Shown here piece after piece: positions 17,523 to 25,131 of a stretch of 36,108 nucleotides of DNA. The translations under genes were made by a program, and so were the position numbers. Source of the DNA: Methanobacteriota archaeon (GTDB lineage Archaea; Thermoplasmatota; Poseidoniia; Poseidoniales; Poseidoniaceae); the NCBI GenBank assembly GCA_018650165.1, contig JABIGM010000019.1:1-36108 (forward strand), in the 5' to 3' direction. The stretch's first letter is position 1; every line of letters begins with the position of its first letter. The notes under the pieces were generated by a model that did not search any database, was not told the origin of the DNA, and saw nothing but the letters and a program-made list of their open reading frames with translations.

Positions 17523-17981
17523 ATGCTCAGTCGGAAAGAGTTAGTTCTCGAGGTTTCTACCTCCCCGATTGAGAACATCAAATCTTTTCGAAGAATCACT
17601 GAATCGAATAGTTGGGAGATAACCAGCCACCAAGGTAGCAGATTAGTCGATCGTTTTGCAATCATCATGCCAATGGCCCAAAGTGCCCAAACTCTTGGCC
17701 TGGAAGTATTGGATGGGCCTCTACAGGGATTAGAAATTCATACCTGGGCGGAAACCAAGGGCAGTGCGGGTGCAATCAATATGGCCGCTTGGACTATACC
17801 GGGTGGAGAAGGTAATGAAGAAGCAAGAGAAATTATTCGCGAGTGGACAAAAGGACTCCCCAGATGTCCTTGGAAATGGACCTTCGGTGAAAGAAGTAGA
17901 ATTGGTTATCTATTGCCGGTTTTTCGTAGATCTCGTAAGACCTTTGCAAAGTTAGGTTTGACTGAATGGAATAAGCAATGA
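17523..17981 (+). CDS. Hypothetical protein, 152 residues
   Basis: I do not recognise this protein. It is soluble, with no signal peptide or membrane helix, and looks alpha/beta with a Trp- and Pro-rich C-terminal half (EWTKGLPRCPWKWTFGE) and a basic end. The ATG at 17523 lies just after a hairpin and TTTAGTTA, with no ribosome site, so its mRNA may be leaderless. The gene that follows is on the same strand after 54 bases with its own ribosome site. Codon use looks like the neighbours, which supports that it is coding. Confidence 0.72.
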   Translation: MLSRKELVLEVSTSPIENIKSFRRITESNSWEITSHQGSRLVDRFAIIMPMAQSAQTLGLEVLDGPLQGLEIHTWAETKGSAGAINMAAWTIPGGEGNEEAREIIREWTKGLPRCPWKWTFGERSRIGYLLPVFRRSRKTFAKLGLTEWNKQ

Positions 17982-18035
17982 ACCAAAACCCTTGGAAACT
18001 ACCACATATTACCCACAGATAACGGAGGAGCGACG

Positions 18036-18725
18036 ATGTCATTCATGGACGATATTAAAACCGACACAAATCTACAGAAATTAGTTGCAGGTATGGTTTT
18101 CTTCGCACTAGTTTTCCCTCTTTATTTTGGATATGCTTCCGGACAAGCAGATACGGATTTTAGCATGAGTGGACCAGTCGGAGATTATACGGTAAATGGA
18201 ACAATATCTTTCCATGAAATCGGTTCAGGCGGTGAGTTAATCGAACACGAGAAAACAGCAATTGTTGGAGCCAATTCAGATGCCGGGGGAGTGGAAGACC
18301 TGAATATTATAGGTTTTAGAATAACTACTAGCCATACAGATACCGAAACTCCTTGCGCACCAACCGCAACCCCTCAAGATGATGAAATTTCTGTTTTAGG
18401 TGGAATAAATGACAACACTACTTCCTATACCGGTACCGAATCAAATTGGGAAGGGTCCTATTTCTTCGTATCTGACTTTTTGAATGTGACATTTGAAGAA
18501 GTCTCTTCAACAGATTTAGACGAGCTGTTAGATGGTGGAGATGCCGGCTTTGGAGAATATACCTTTGAATTAGGAGTGACAGTTAATCGTGGCCAAGCAC
18601 CGTTTGGTGCTTGTACAAATAATGACAACAACGAACAAGTAGATTGGAAGATCGAATTGATTTCTTTGGAATACACCCTCGAAACGGTCGAGGCTGAAGA
18701 AGAGGAAGAAGAATCCGAAGACTAA
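18036..18725 (+). CDS. Hypothetical membrane-anchored extracytoplasmic protein with acidic tail
   Basis: This 229-residue protein has one hydrophobic N-terminal helix (LVAGMVFFALVFPLYFGYA) and a beta-rich outer domain with few charged-positive residues, three cysteines, and a terminal [11 protein letters not shown] run. No family is recognised. A GGAGGAG ribosome site lies shortly before the ATG. The layout (signal anchor, Asp/Glu/Thr-rich ectodomain) resembles other surface proteins in this window (31068-31913 and 33564-34247), and a role at the cell surface is inferred. It ends with no gap before the convergent phosphohexomutase gene. Confidence 0.75.
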   Translation: MSFMDDIKTDTNLQKLVAGMVFFALVFPLYFGYASGQADTDFSMSGPVGDYTVNGTISFHEIGSGGELIEHEKTAIVGANSDAGGVEDLNIIGFRITTSHTDTETPCAPTATPQDDEISVLGGINDNTTSYTGTESNWEGSYFFVSDFLNVTFEEVSSTDLDELLDGGDAGFGEYTFELGVTVNRGQAPFGACTNNDNNEQVDWKIELISLEYTLETVEAEEEEEESED

Positions 18726-20153
18726 TCACAGCAATTTGCTAATATTGGTTATTGGTGAAACTCTCTCATCAATCATTGCAAGTATCTCATCGAGAGTTTC
18801 TTGATCGTTCGCTTCAACTCTCATAACAAGAATCGCTTCTGTGTTCGATTTGCGAGCTAGATACCAAGCAGACTGCACTCCGTCCTTTTCGAAGCGCACC
18901 CTTACGCCGTCAATGGTCGAAGAATCATGGTCAGCAAAAGCCGCTGTGATTGCAGCAACGGTAGCCAACTTGTCCTCTTCAGCACACGGGATTTTCACTT
19001 CGCCAGTAGTTGGTAGGTTAGGCGCTAAGCGGTTTAATTCTGAACTGAAAGAAGCATCTCTGCGAGACCATAACTCTAGAATTCTAGCAGCGTTGTAAAG
19101 TGAACAATCAAAGCCATACCATCCACGGTCAGACATGAATATATGGCCACTCATTTCTCCAGCCATCAATGAATTAGGATGCTCTGCAAGAACTCTCTTC
19201 ATGAATGAATGACCGGTCTTTGCCATCATTGGTTTTCCACCAGCGGCAATAATTGCTTTTTCAACATTCATCGAACATTTGACATCATAGATTAGCAAAT
19301 CTTTTCCCTCTTCGGTTCCAACTACGTCGTCTGCCATCAAAGCAATTAATCGGTCAGGATAAACGAAGTCACCGTTTTCGTCGACAGCTCCGATTCTATC
19401 ACCATCTCCATCAGCACCCAAGCCCAATTCGCAATCATTGTCAACAACAGCCTTGGCTAAATCTATCATGTTGTATTCACGAGTTGGGTCTGCTCCATGA
19501 TTTGGTTCAGTATTATCCCAATCGCAGTACAAGTCGATATGGTCTGCACCAATCATGTCGAGAAGACGAACCATTGCTGGTCCAGGGACTGCATTGCCAC
19601 AATCGACTGCGACTTTCACAGGTCTAGCGAGTTTACCAGTTGATGCGACAATCGCTTCGAGGTATCTGTCTTCATGAGGATGATCAATATGTTCGCCATT
19701 ACCCTCTCTGAATTCTCCAGTTAGGAATACATCCTTCAATTCTTGAATTTCTTCACCGGCAAGCGGTAAAGTTCCTCTACACATCTTGAATCCATTATGC
19801 GTAGGCATTGGTAAGTGTGATGCAGTAACCATTACTCCCCCATCAACCGGTAATGTCCAACAGGCATGGTACAAGCAACCGGTCGAAACAATCCCTAAAT
19901 CTAGGACTTTAACGCCAGAGTCAACCAGTCCTTGAATTAGGTTTGATGCATAACTTGGACTCGATTCACGAATATCCCTTCCAACTGCGAAGGAAGAGCA
20001 ATCAAGGTAAGTTGCCATTGCACGGCCTAGGCGGTATGCGAATTCATCGGACAACTCTTCACCTGACAACCCACGGATATCGTAGGCTTTGAAACAGTGC
20101 GTTGGCCATGTGCCCATGTTGTAGGCCAGCGAGTCTTCTCGTATGTATTTCAT
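18726..20153 (-). CDS. manB: Alpha-D-phosphohexomutase (phosphomannomutase/phosphoglucomutase)
   Basis: The enzyme interconverts hexose 1- and 6-phosphates for nucleotide-sugar and glycan synthesis. Four-domain features are visible: FKAYDIRG at the N-terminus, the phosphoserine loop VMVTASHLPMPTHNGFKM (TASHxP), the metal loop LGADGDGDRIGAVD, and the sugar-binding GEMSGHIFM. The ORF track begins at 20204, but the ATG at 20153 overlaps the stop of the upstream small gene as ATGA, so that start is preferred (475 residues). Specificity for mannose or glucose cannot be settled from sequence. The ridA, small membrane protein and mutase genes form one coupled unit. Confidence 0.92.
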   Translation of the reverse strand: MKYIREDSLAYNMGTWPTHCFKAYDIRGLSGEELSDEFAYRLGRAMATYLDCSSFAVGRDIRESSPSYASNLIQGLVDSGVKVLDLGIVSTGCLYHACWTLPVDGGVMVTASHLPMPTHNGFKMCRGTLPLAGEEIQELKDVFLTGEFREGNGEHIDHPHEDRYLEAIVASTGKLARPVKVAVDCGNAVPGPAMVRLLDMIGADHIDLYCDWDNTEPNHGADPTREYNMIDLAKAVVDNDCELGLGADGDGDRIGAVDENGDFVYPDRLIALMADDVVGTEEGKDLLIYDVKCSMNVEKAIIAAGGKPMMAKTGHSFMKRVLAEHPNSLMAGEMSGHIFMSDRGWYGFDCSLYNAARILELWSRRDASFSSELNRLAPNLPTTGEVKIPCAEEDKLATVAAITAAFADHDSSTIDGVRVRFEKDGVQSAWYLARKSNTEAILVMRVEANDQETLDEILAMIDERVSPITNISKLL

Positions 20154-20341
20154 CGCCTTGTAAGAAATGAAATTGTTAATGCGATTGTTAGAAAAATTCC
20201 CCATTCAAGCAAGATGTCATTCCACCAAGCTGCTATTGTTAAGGCAGAGATTATTGGAACACTAATTTTGAGCAATACAGGCCACGTCATTAGATCTTCA
20301 GGAGGCTCCTCTAGATATGGGGAGCCTGGCATTTTAATCAC
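20150..20341 (-). CDS. Small membrane protein, 63 residues, coupled between ridA and the hexomutase
   Basis: The frame overlaps ridA at its start (GTGA) and the hexomutase at its end (ATGA), so it is sandwiched in a translationally coupled row. It encodes a short Pro/Glu-rich N-terminus (PGSPYLEEPPEDL) and two hydrophobic segments (PVLLKISVPIISALTIAAWW and WGIFLTIALTISFL) with a basic end. That fits a two-helix membrane protein. An in-frame ATG at 20332 is an alternative start. The precise overlaps are the best evidence that it is real. Function unknown. Confidence 0.7.
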   Translation of the reverse strand: MIKMPGSPYLEEPPEDLMTWPVLLKISVPIISALTIAAWWNDILLEWGIFLTIALTISFLTRR

Positions 20342-20712
20342 TCACTAGAATCGATTGCCTGAACAACGATTTCGACCTTTGCGCCAGCAGGTAGAGCTCC
20401 TGCTTCAAATGCAGCCCGTGCAGGCTTGATTACCACATTTTCAACCCATGCGCCGTACACTTCATTCATTGCAGCGAAATCATTGATGTCATCTAAGAGA
20501 ACTTGCGCATAGCAAATCGCTTCTTTAGTGACTCCAGCCGCCTCAAGTAGAGCATCGATTTTTGCAAGTGCGCCGGATGTCTGACTTTTGATGTCATCTC
20601 CGGCCTCAACATCTATCTGTCCAGATAGCCAAATCATACTACCAGCCTTCACTCCAGGGGTATATGGTCCATACAATTTACTTCCAGCCACGCTAATCGC
20701 TTTCTTCTGCAT
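20338..20712 (-). CDS. ridA: RidA/YjgF family enamine/imine deaminase
   Basis: RidA proteins hydrolyse reactive 2-aminoacrylate and related enamines released by PLP enzymes, protecting the cell. The product carries the family pattern: YGPYTPGVKAGSMIWLSGQID, VTKEAICYAQVLLDDINDFAAMNEVYGAW, then the ligand-binding PARAAFEAGALPAGAKVEIVVQA with the conserved Arg and Glu. The ATG at 20712 gives 124 residues, the usual length; the longer TTG/ATG starts near 20742 add a non-conserved piece. First gene of the coupled unit and divergent from the DUF354 gene. Confidence 0.93.
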   Translation of the reverse strand: MQKKAISVAGSKLYGPYTPGVKAGSMIWLSGQIDVEAGDDIKSQTSGALAKIDALLEAAGVTKEAICYAQVLLDDINDFAAMNEVYGAWVENVVIKPARAAFEAGALPAGAKVEIVVQAIDSSE

Positions 20713-20767
20713 AATAGGGCGCACTACATGGTGGCACATCAAAATAGCCCGTCATTCTCGAGTAATC

Positions 20768-21694
20768 ATGGCGACTGGGTGGGTTATCGATCATCCAGCG
20801 CACGCTCGGCTATTTGCGCCGCTAATGCGTGAGTTATCTTCGACCGATGACATCATCATAGCATGCGATAGAATCGAAGTAAGGGCAATGCTCGAGAATT
20901 GCGATGGACATATGCCTCGTAGACGAATTGTATGGGTGCCACGCCCGGTTGGAAAGGGGCGTTGGCGTAAGGCATGGAAACGCAGGAAGATATCTGGCAA
21001 AGCTCTGAAGGGAGTAGACAAAGTGGTAAGCGTAGGCGCACCGATTGAATTGAGGGCAGCGCCACGTAAAGCAAAACGCATCTACATCACAGATACCGAA
21101 GTAAACCATCTTGCTCATAGATTAGCAAAACCAACAGATATCATAATCCCAACCCATTTTATCGATTCTCTATCTGGTCCACTGATGAATAAGAAAGCAA
21201 AATTTCACAGAATAGATGGCTTGCATGGGCACATTCACCTAAGGCCACAATTGCGTTCGAAAGAGGTAAGAGAACCACCCAAAGTATTGGTGAGAAGATT
21301 GCTTGGAGATGGGATTCATGATAGCGATGAGATATTATCCATTCCTGAAAACTGGTTCGAAGGATTGACAATTCACTATGCTGATGAAAATGAAGTAGAA
21401 GGTAATCCGTGGGATTTAGATCGCACAATTGCCGGCATGGATGGAGTCATTACACAATCGGTAACTATGGCTAGTGAGGCAGTATTACTAGGTTTACCAA
21501 CCCTACTAGTGACCAAAGCAGTACGAGGTTTTATCGACAGGCTAATCGAGGATGGCTATCCATTATTCGTAGTTCGCGAACATGATGAGTCCATTCTAGC
21601 TGCATGGCTCGCAGGTATGCATTTAACAGATGCCATCGAGGTTCCAGATTGGCCAGATACTAAGTCAGAAATGCTTGATTTTATCAAGCATTGA
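20768..21694 (+). CDS. DUF354 family protein (glycosyltransferase-B-like fold)
   Basis: The 308-residue product resembles archaeal DUF354/COG1817 proteins, which share the GT-B fold of UDP-GlcNAc 2-epimerases and glycosyltransferases. Visible marks are WVIDHPAHARLFAPLMREL at the start, VVSVGAPIEL, a middle IDGLHGHIHLRP, and a C-terminal nucleotide-sugar-like region TIAGMDGVITQSVTMASEAVLLGLPTLLV. The activity of this family is not settled. The ATG at 20768 is used because the longer ORF would run back through the divergent ridA promoter. Proximity to the hexomutase and uppS suggests glycan work, which is inference. Its 3' end overlaps the convergent Nudix gene by 30 bases. Confidence 0.82.
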   Translation: MATGWVIDHPAHARLFAPLMRELSSTDDIIIACDRIEVRAMLENCDGHMPRRRIVWVPRPVGKGRWRKAWKRRKISGKALKGVDKVVSVGAPIELRAAPRKAKRIYITDTEVNHLAHRLAKPTDIIIPTHFIDSLSGPLMNKKAKFHRIDGLHGHIHLRPQLRSKEVREPPKVLVRRLLGDGIHDSDEILSIPENWFEGLTIHYADENEVEGNPWDLDRTIAGMDGVITQSVTMASEAVLLGLPTLLVTKAVRGFIDRLIEDGYPLFVVREHDESILAAWLAGMHLTDAIEVPDWPDTKSEMLDFIKH

Positions 21695-22087
21695 CATATG
21701 GTCTCCAGCTAAACTCTCTACTTCAGAAATCCGATACCAAGCTGCACTTGCAGCGTCATCCCCAGCAATGGGTTCTTCAAATGCAGCTACAAGATAAGCA
21801 ATTGAAACAATATGGCCCCGAGGGTCCCTTTTTGGGTCCCCCTTTACACAAAGTAATCTGACAACCTTGCCATCAATCCCGCACTCTTCTTTGAGTTCAC
21901 GAATGACAGCAACCTCAGGGTCTTCATCAGACTCGACAAAACCTCCTGGAAAAGCAAGCATTCCTTTCCAAGGCTCATTCTTTCGTCGAATTAGAAGGAC
22001 TTCATCGCCTCGGATAGCGATGGCATCTACTGCTAAAGAGGGTTGAGGCCATTGGCCACAATCATCACAAGCAGCCAAATCACTCAC
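21665..22087 (-). CDS. Nudix hydrolase (ADP-ribose/nucleotide pyrophosphatase type)
   Basis: The complete Nudix box GX5EX7REUXEEXGU is present as GGFVESDEDPEVAVIRELKEECGI, so this 140-residue enzyme should be active on nucleoside diphosphate-linked substrates. A CDDC pair at the N-terminus hints at a partial zinc site. The ORF track begins at 22345, but that extension only shadows uppS; the GTG at 22087 overlaps the end of uppS by eight bases and is the natural start. The substrate is not defined, though coupling to uppS may link it to isoprenoid or nucleotide-sugar metabolism. Confidence 0.88.
   Translation of the reverse strand: MSDLAACDDCGQWPQPSLAVDAIAIRGDEVLLIRRKNEPWKGMLAFPGGFVESDEDPEVAVIRELKEECGIDGKVVRLLCVKGDPKRDPRGHIVSIAYLVAAFEEPIAGDDAASAAWYRISEVESLAGDHMSMLDKIKHF
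21670..21692. terminator. Perfect palindrome shared by two convergent gene ends
   Basis: AATGCTTGAT and ATCAAGCATT form a 10-bp stem around TTT. It lies inside the last codons of both the DUF354 gene and the Nudix gene, and the reading registers are symmetric, so the proteins end MLDFIKH and MLDKIKHF. It may act as a bidirectional termination signal. The stem is seen directly; the function is inferred. Confidence 0.5.
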
Positions 22088-22859
22088 CAAACCTACGCTT
22101 GCGTGCTTGATATGTCTGAATCGCTTTGAGCAATTCTTTTTTAGAAAATGATGGCCAAAATACATCAGTAAAATATAATTCACTATATGCCATTTGCCAA
22201 AGTAAAAAGTTTGAGATGCGCTCTTCCCCTGAGGTCCGAATGACGAGATCCGGATCTGGCATTTCAGCAGTGTAAAGTCTGCGACTAACTTCTTCTTCAT
22301 CGATTGATTCGAGTGGTAGTTTTCCAGAGCAATGGTCCTCTGCAATACTTTTTATCGCTGCTAACATCTCTTCACGACTGCCATAAGCAAGACAAATTGT
22401 GAACGTATAGTCCTCGTATTCCGAGGTTTTATTTTCCGCATAATCGATTGCCTCATTTACTGAATCTGGCAATAATTCACGCCTACCAATTATCTGAACC
22501 TTAACACGATTTTCGTGAATTCGAGGGTCATCGGCAATATCTCTTAATCCCTCAATATAGAGTTTGAATAGTCCATCTAGTTCATCGATTTGGCGACTTA
22601 GATTTTCAGTTGATAACGCATAGACAGTAAAATATTTAATTTCCAATTCCATTACCCAATCAAGCACTTGTTCGAGTTTCATTTTGCCCATCTTATGGCC
22701 AATATCAGTTTCCAAAGCTTTGGACCAAGCGAATCTTCGATTGCCATCCATAATAATTGCAAGGTGGTTGACTTTTACTGGATGTTTGATTACGTTTCGC
22801 AATAATTTTGCCTCAACAGCATTACCAAGAACATCTCCGAGGCGGTTGCTAATACCCAT
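22080..22859 (-). CDS. uppS: cis-Prenyltransferase (undecaprenyl/polyprenyl diphosphate synthase, UppS)
   Basis: UppS condenses isopentenyl units with Z stereochemistry to make the lipid carrier for glycan assembly. Signature regions are present: HLAIIMDGNRRFAWSKA (catalytic Asp, binding Arg), GHKMGKMKLEQVLDW, FTVYALSTENLSR, and the C-terminal DLVIRTSGEERISNFLLWQMAYSELYFTDVFWP. The ATG at 22859 with an upstream GAGGGGG stretch gives 259 residues; the ORF-track start at 22895 is a TTG. It is followed with eight bases overlap by the Nudix gene. In archaea the product is usually dolichyl-like polyprenol for N-glycosylation. Confidence 0.95.
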   Translation of the reverse strand: MGISNRLGDVLGNAVEAKLLRNVIKHPVKVNHLAIIMDGNRRFAWSKALETDIGHKMGKMKLEQVLDWVMELEIKYFTVYALSTENLSRQIDELDGLFKLYIEGLRDIADDPRIHENRVKVQIIGRRELLPDSVNEAIDYAENKTSEYEDYTFTICLAYGSREEMLAAIKSIAEDHCSGKLPLESIDEEEVSRRLYTAEMPDPDLVIRTSGEERISNFLLWQMAYSELYFTDVFWPSFSKKELLKAIQTYQARKRRFGE

Positions 22860-22933
22860 ATTTGTCGCCCCCTCTATCCTCCCGATTATCTTCAACCGTT
22901 TGAGTTAATCCCCCTCGCCCCCTCGGCTCTTTC

Positions 22934-23968
22934 ATGGAGGAGCGACCTTGGTGGCCAAAGGGCATCTTGCAAAGTCACGATGCCTCCACAATATCCACTA
23001 CTTGGGGTACAAAGAATCTCCATAATCCAGATGTCACTATTGAATGGTGGAACTCTTTGGATAATACCTGGGGCGACTGGCCTGAAATTACAAACTATGA
23101 ATTGATTGAAGAAGATCGAAGTGGAATGTGGTTCGATATTGGTCAATTCAGGGCTCTCGTAATTCCTATCCCGACTGGCAAACATGTATCGCGATTAGTA
23201 CGAAACCCCCAACTGAAAGCAAGACTGAACACACAGTTACAATTGCCGATTGCAGGCTGCGATAAAGATGGAGACCACGTCCTCATCTATCCTAAAGAAA
23301 ATCCAAAAAAGGTGACGGCCAAATCCCTTGCAGAGTTACATAAATCTCTGATTGATGGAAATTGGACTACCCCAAATGATGAACATGGGTGGAATGCAAG
23401 ACTGAAAAAAGTAGAGGACACGCTCAAAACCAGTACCCTTTGGAGAGCGCCCCATAGTTACCTGACCATCGGAATACCTAGAATTGAATTGAATGGAATG
23501 CGGCCAATTCCAATTCCGCTTAGTGAAGCGTTAATTTGGCCAGAACACACAAATCTTCCAATGATAAGGCAAGCCATAAAGCACAATGTGTTACTAAAAT
23601 GGCGAGAATATATCCCTTCCAAACATTGGGATGAAAGTGTTCTCCGTGTGGCGACCGGGGGGGTTGCGCATATGAAATACGACTTGAATCTATTAGCCAA
23701 AGCCGAATCTGTTGCGTTTGGATATGACGTTCCCGAAGTTGATGAATATCTTGCAGGTGTAGACCGTTTTCAAACAAAATTAGGGAATATGCGTCTTATG
23801 AAAATGGGAATACCATTAGCGATATTTGGATTGATAGGCTCCTTTTGGTTAAGTCGCGCAGGAGAGTTCGCTAACCCAAATATTGGGTATATCACCTTTG
23901 GAATAATCGGGTTGATTTCAGCTTCTCTTTATTCTGTTTCCGAACCAGATTGGCGCGATCAATTGTGA
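22934..23968 (+). CDS. Hypothetical protein with two C-terminal membrane helices
   Basis: I do not recognise this 344-residue protein. Residues 1-280 are soluble and Trp/Pro-rich (TTWGTKNLHNPDVTIEWWNS), with no signal peptide, so this part should be cytoplasmic. Two hydrophobic helices follow (IPLAIFGLIGSFWLS and IGYITFGIIGLISASLYSV), with a short tail ending DWRDQL. It is a tail-anchored layout. The gene is divergent from uppS and its 3' end overlaps the convergent mscS gene by ten bases. No ribosome site is visible before the ATG, so a leaderless mRNA is likely. Confidence 0.75.
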   Translation: MEERPWWPKGILQSHDASTISTTWGTKNLHNPDVTIEWWNSLDNTWGDWPEITNYELIEEDRSGMWFDIGQFRALVIPIPTGKHVSRLVRNPQLKARLNTQLQLPIAGCDKDGDHVLIYPKENPKKVTAKSLAELHKSLIDGNWTTPNDEHGWNARLKKVEDTLKTSTLWRAPHSYLTIGIPRIELNGMRPIPIPLSEALIWPEHTNLPMIRQAIKHNVLLKWREYIPSKHWDESVLRVATGGVAHMKYDLNLLAKAESVAFGYDVPEVDEYLAGVDRFQTKLGNMRLMKMGIPLAIFGLIGSFWLSRAGEFANPNIGYITFGIIGLISASLYSVSEPDWRDQL

Positions 23969-25047
23969 CGTCTACGGTTGTCATGGAACCTGAGTCCACA
24001 TGTCTTAGCGAGTTCCATTATTTGGATTAATAATTCCTCACGGGCTTCTCTCTCAGCAGTACCACTAGCGATATCCCAGTATATGTTACAACCAATATCG
24101 ACTGCATCAGGGCCTAGTGATGAGATTCGTGCATATGATGCATCTTCTTTCATCGTCTTCTCATGCTTCACTACAAGGTCAACAACTCCACTGCAGAATT
24201 CTAACACATCGGACGGTTCTGAATTTATATCTAGTTTGAAAATTGGTTGCCAACGACGGAATCTTCGCTTGCCCCAATTTTCAACAGGAGTATTTGTCAA
24301 GTTAGCATTAGGCATCGTAATTACAGTATCAAGACTGGTTCGAATCAATGTTGTGCGAAGACCGATTTGTATGACTTCACCTTCAACAGATCCAATAATT
24401 ATCCAATCTCCAACTTGGAAAGGCCGGTCGAGTAGAACGGTTGTTGCACCAAAGATATTCGAAATAGTATCTTGAGCAGCGAGTGCTAGAGCAAGTCCTG
24501 TAATTCCTAAGCCGGCAACCATCGTAGTTAGGTCAAACCCGAGCGCATCTGCGATGAAAACCAATCCGAAAATGACAATCAAGAAACGCATAATACTCTC
24601 AGCAGCAGAAACCACAGTTTTTTGAGAACCATCTAATTCTCCATCATCATCAGTCCAAATTACAAATCCATGAACCACTCCCACAAATCTGAAAGCAGTA
24701 ATTACAATTGAGACTACCATTCCTAATTTGAGCAAGGATTCTACCATGCCTAAATCGGCTATCAGCATCAGGCTAACCCAGCAACCAGCAGCAACTCCAA
24801 GTGATTTACCTGAACCGATTAATGCTTCACTTGCAACTTCACTAACCTTGCGTAAATTACCAAAAACACGTGGTAACAATCGACCACATAGTTCTCTAAT
24901 TATGAATATCAAAGTCAGTAGTATAGCGACTGTAATAATGCTTTCAGCACTTACTCCAAAAATCTCTTTGTCGTGGCCTGGAATGGCATCAATAATTCTC
25001 TGCATAACCCTTTCGAGGAGCACTAGAGGGAAGTGGTTTTCGCTCAT
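23959..25047 (-). CDS. mscS: Small-conductance mechanosensitive channel MscS
   Basis: MscS opens under membrane tension to release solutes in hypo-osmotic shock. The 362-residue product has four to five N-terminal membrane helices, then the pore helix region GLGITGLALALAAQDTISNIFGA, followed by the MscS beta domain (RPFQVGDWIIIGSVEGEVIQIGLRTTLIRT, TMPNANLTNTPVENW), and the C-terminal alpha/beta vestibule. All family blocks are present. It stands alone on this strand, divergent from the carboxypeptidase operon and overlapping the end of the preceding plus-strand gene by ten bases. Confidence 0.94.
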   Translation of the reverse strand: MSENHFPLVLLERVMQRIIDAIPGHDKEIFGVSAESIITVAILLTLIFIIRELCGRLLPRVFGNLRKVSEVASEALIGSGKSLGVAAGCWVSLMLIADLGMVESLLKLGMVVSIVITAFRFVGVVHGFVIWTDDDGELDGSQKTVVSAAESIMRFLIVIFGLVFIADALGFDLTTMVAGLGITGLALALAAQDTISNIFGATTVLLDRPFQVGDWIIIGSVEGEVIQIGLRTTLIRTSLDTVITMPNANLTNTPVENWGKRRFRRWQPIFKLDINSEPSDVLEFCSGVVDLVVKHEKTMKEDASYARISSLGPDAVDIGCNIYWDIASGTAEREAREELLIQIMELAKTCGLRFHDNRRRHN

Positions 25048-25059
25048 TTTAGTTATCTG

Positions 25060-25077
25060 AGCCCCCTAAGGGGGGCT
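25060..25077. promoter_or_regulatory. Inverted repeat in the mscS/carboxypeptidase divergent promoter region
   Basis: AGCCCCC (25060-25066) and GGGGGCT (25071-25077) form a perfect 7-bp stem with TAAG loop in the 84-base gap between two divergent genes, 13 bases from the mscS start and about 55 from the carboxypeptidase start. It could be an operator or an mRNA leader hairpin for either gene. Only the symmetry is seen. Confidence 0.4.
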
Positions 25078-25131
25078 ATTTCATGGACGCGACGCTTTGA
25101 AGAGGGGGGCGGCTCTGGCTAGAGCGATAGC

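Noticed and set aside
20588-20767. N-terminal extension of the DUF354 ORF
   Set aside because: It runs antisense through the ridA coding region and promoter, is not DUF354-like, and an ATG at 20768 fits the family.
22088-22345. N-terminal extension of the Nudix ORF
   Set aside because: The extension is an out-of-frame reading of uppS; the GTG overlap at 22087 explains the true start.
23978-24475. 165-residue plus-strand ORF antisense to mscS
   Set aside because: It lies over the conserved MscS beta domain and has no recognisable features.
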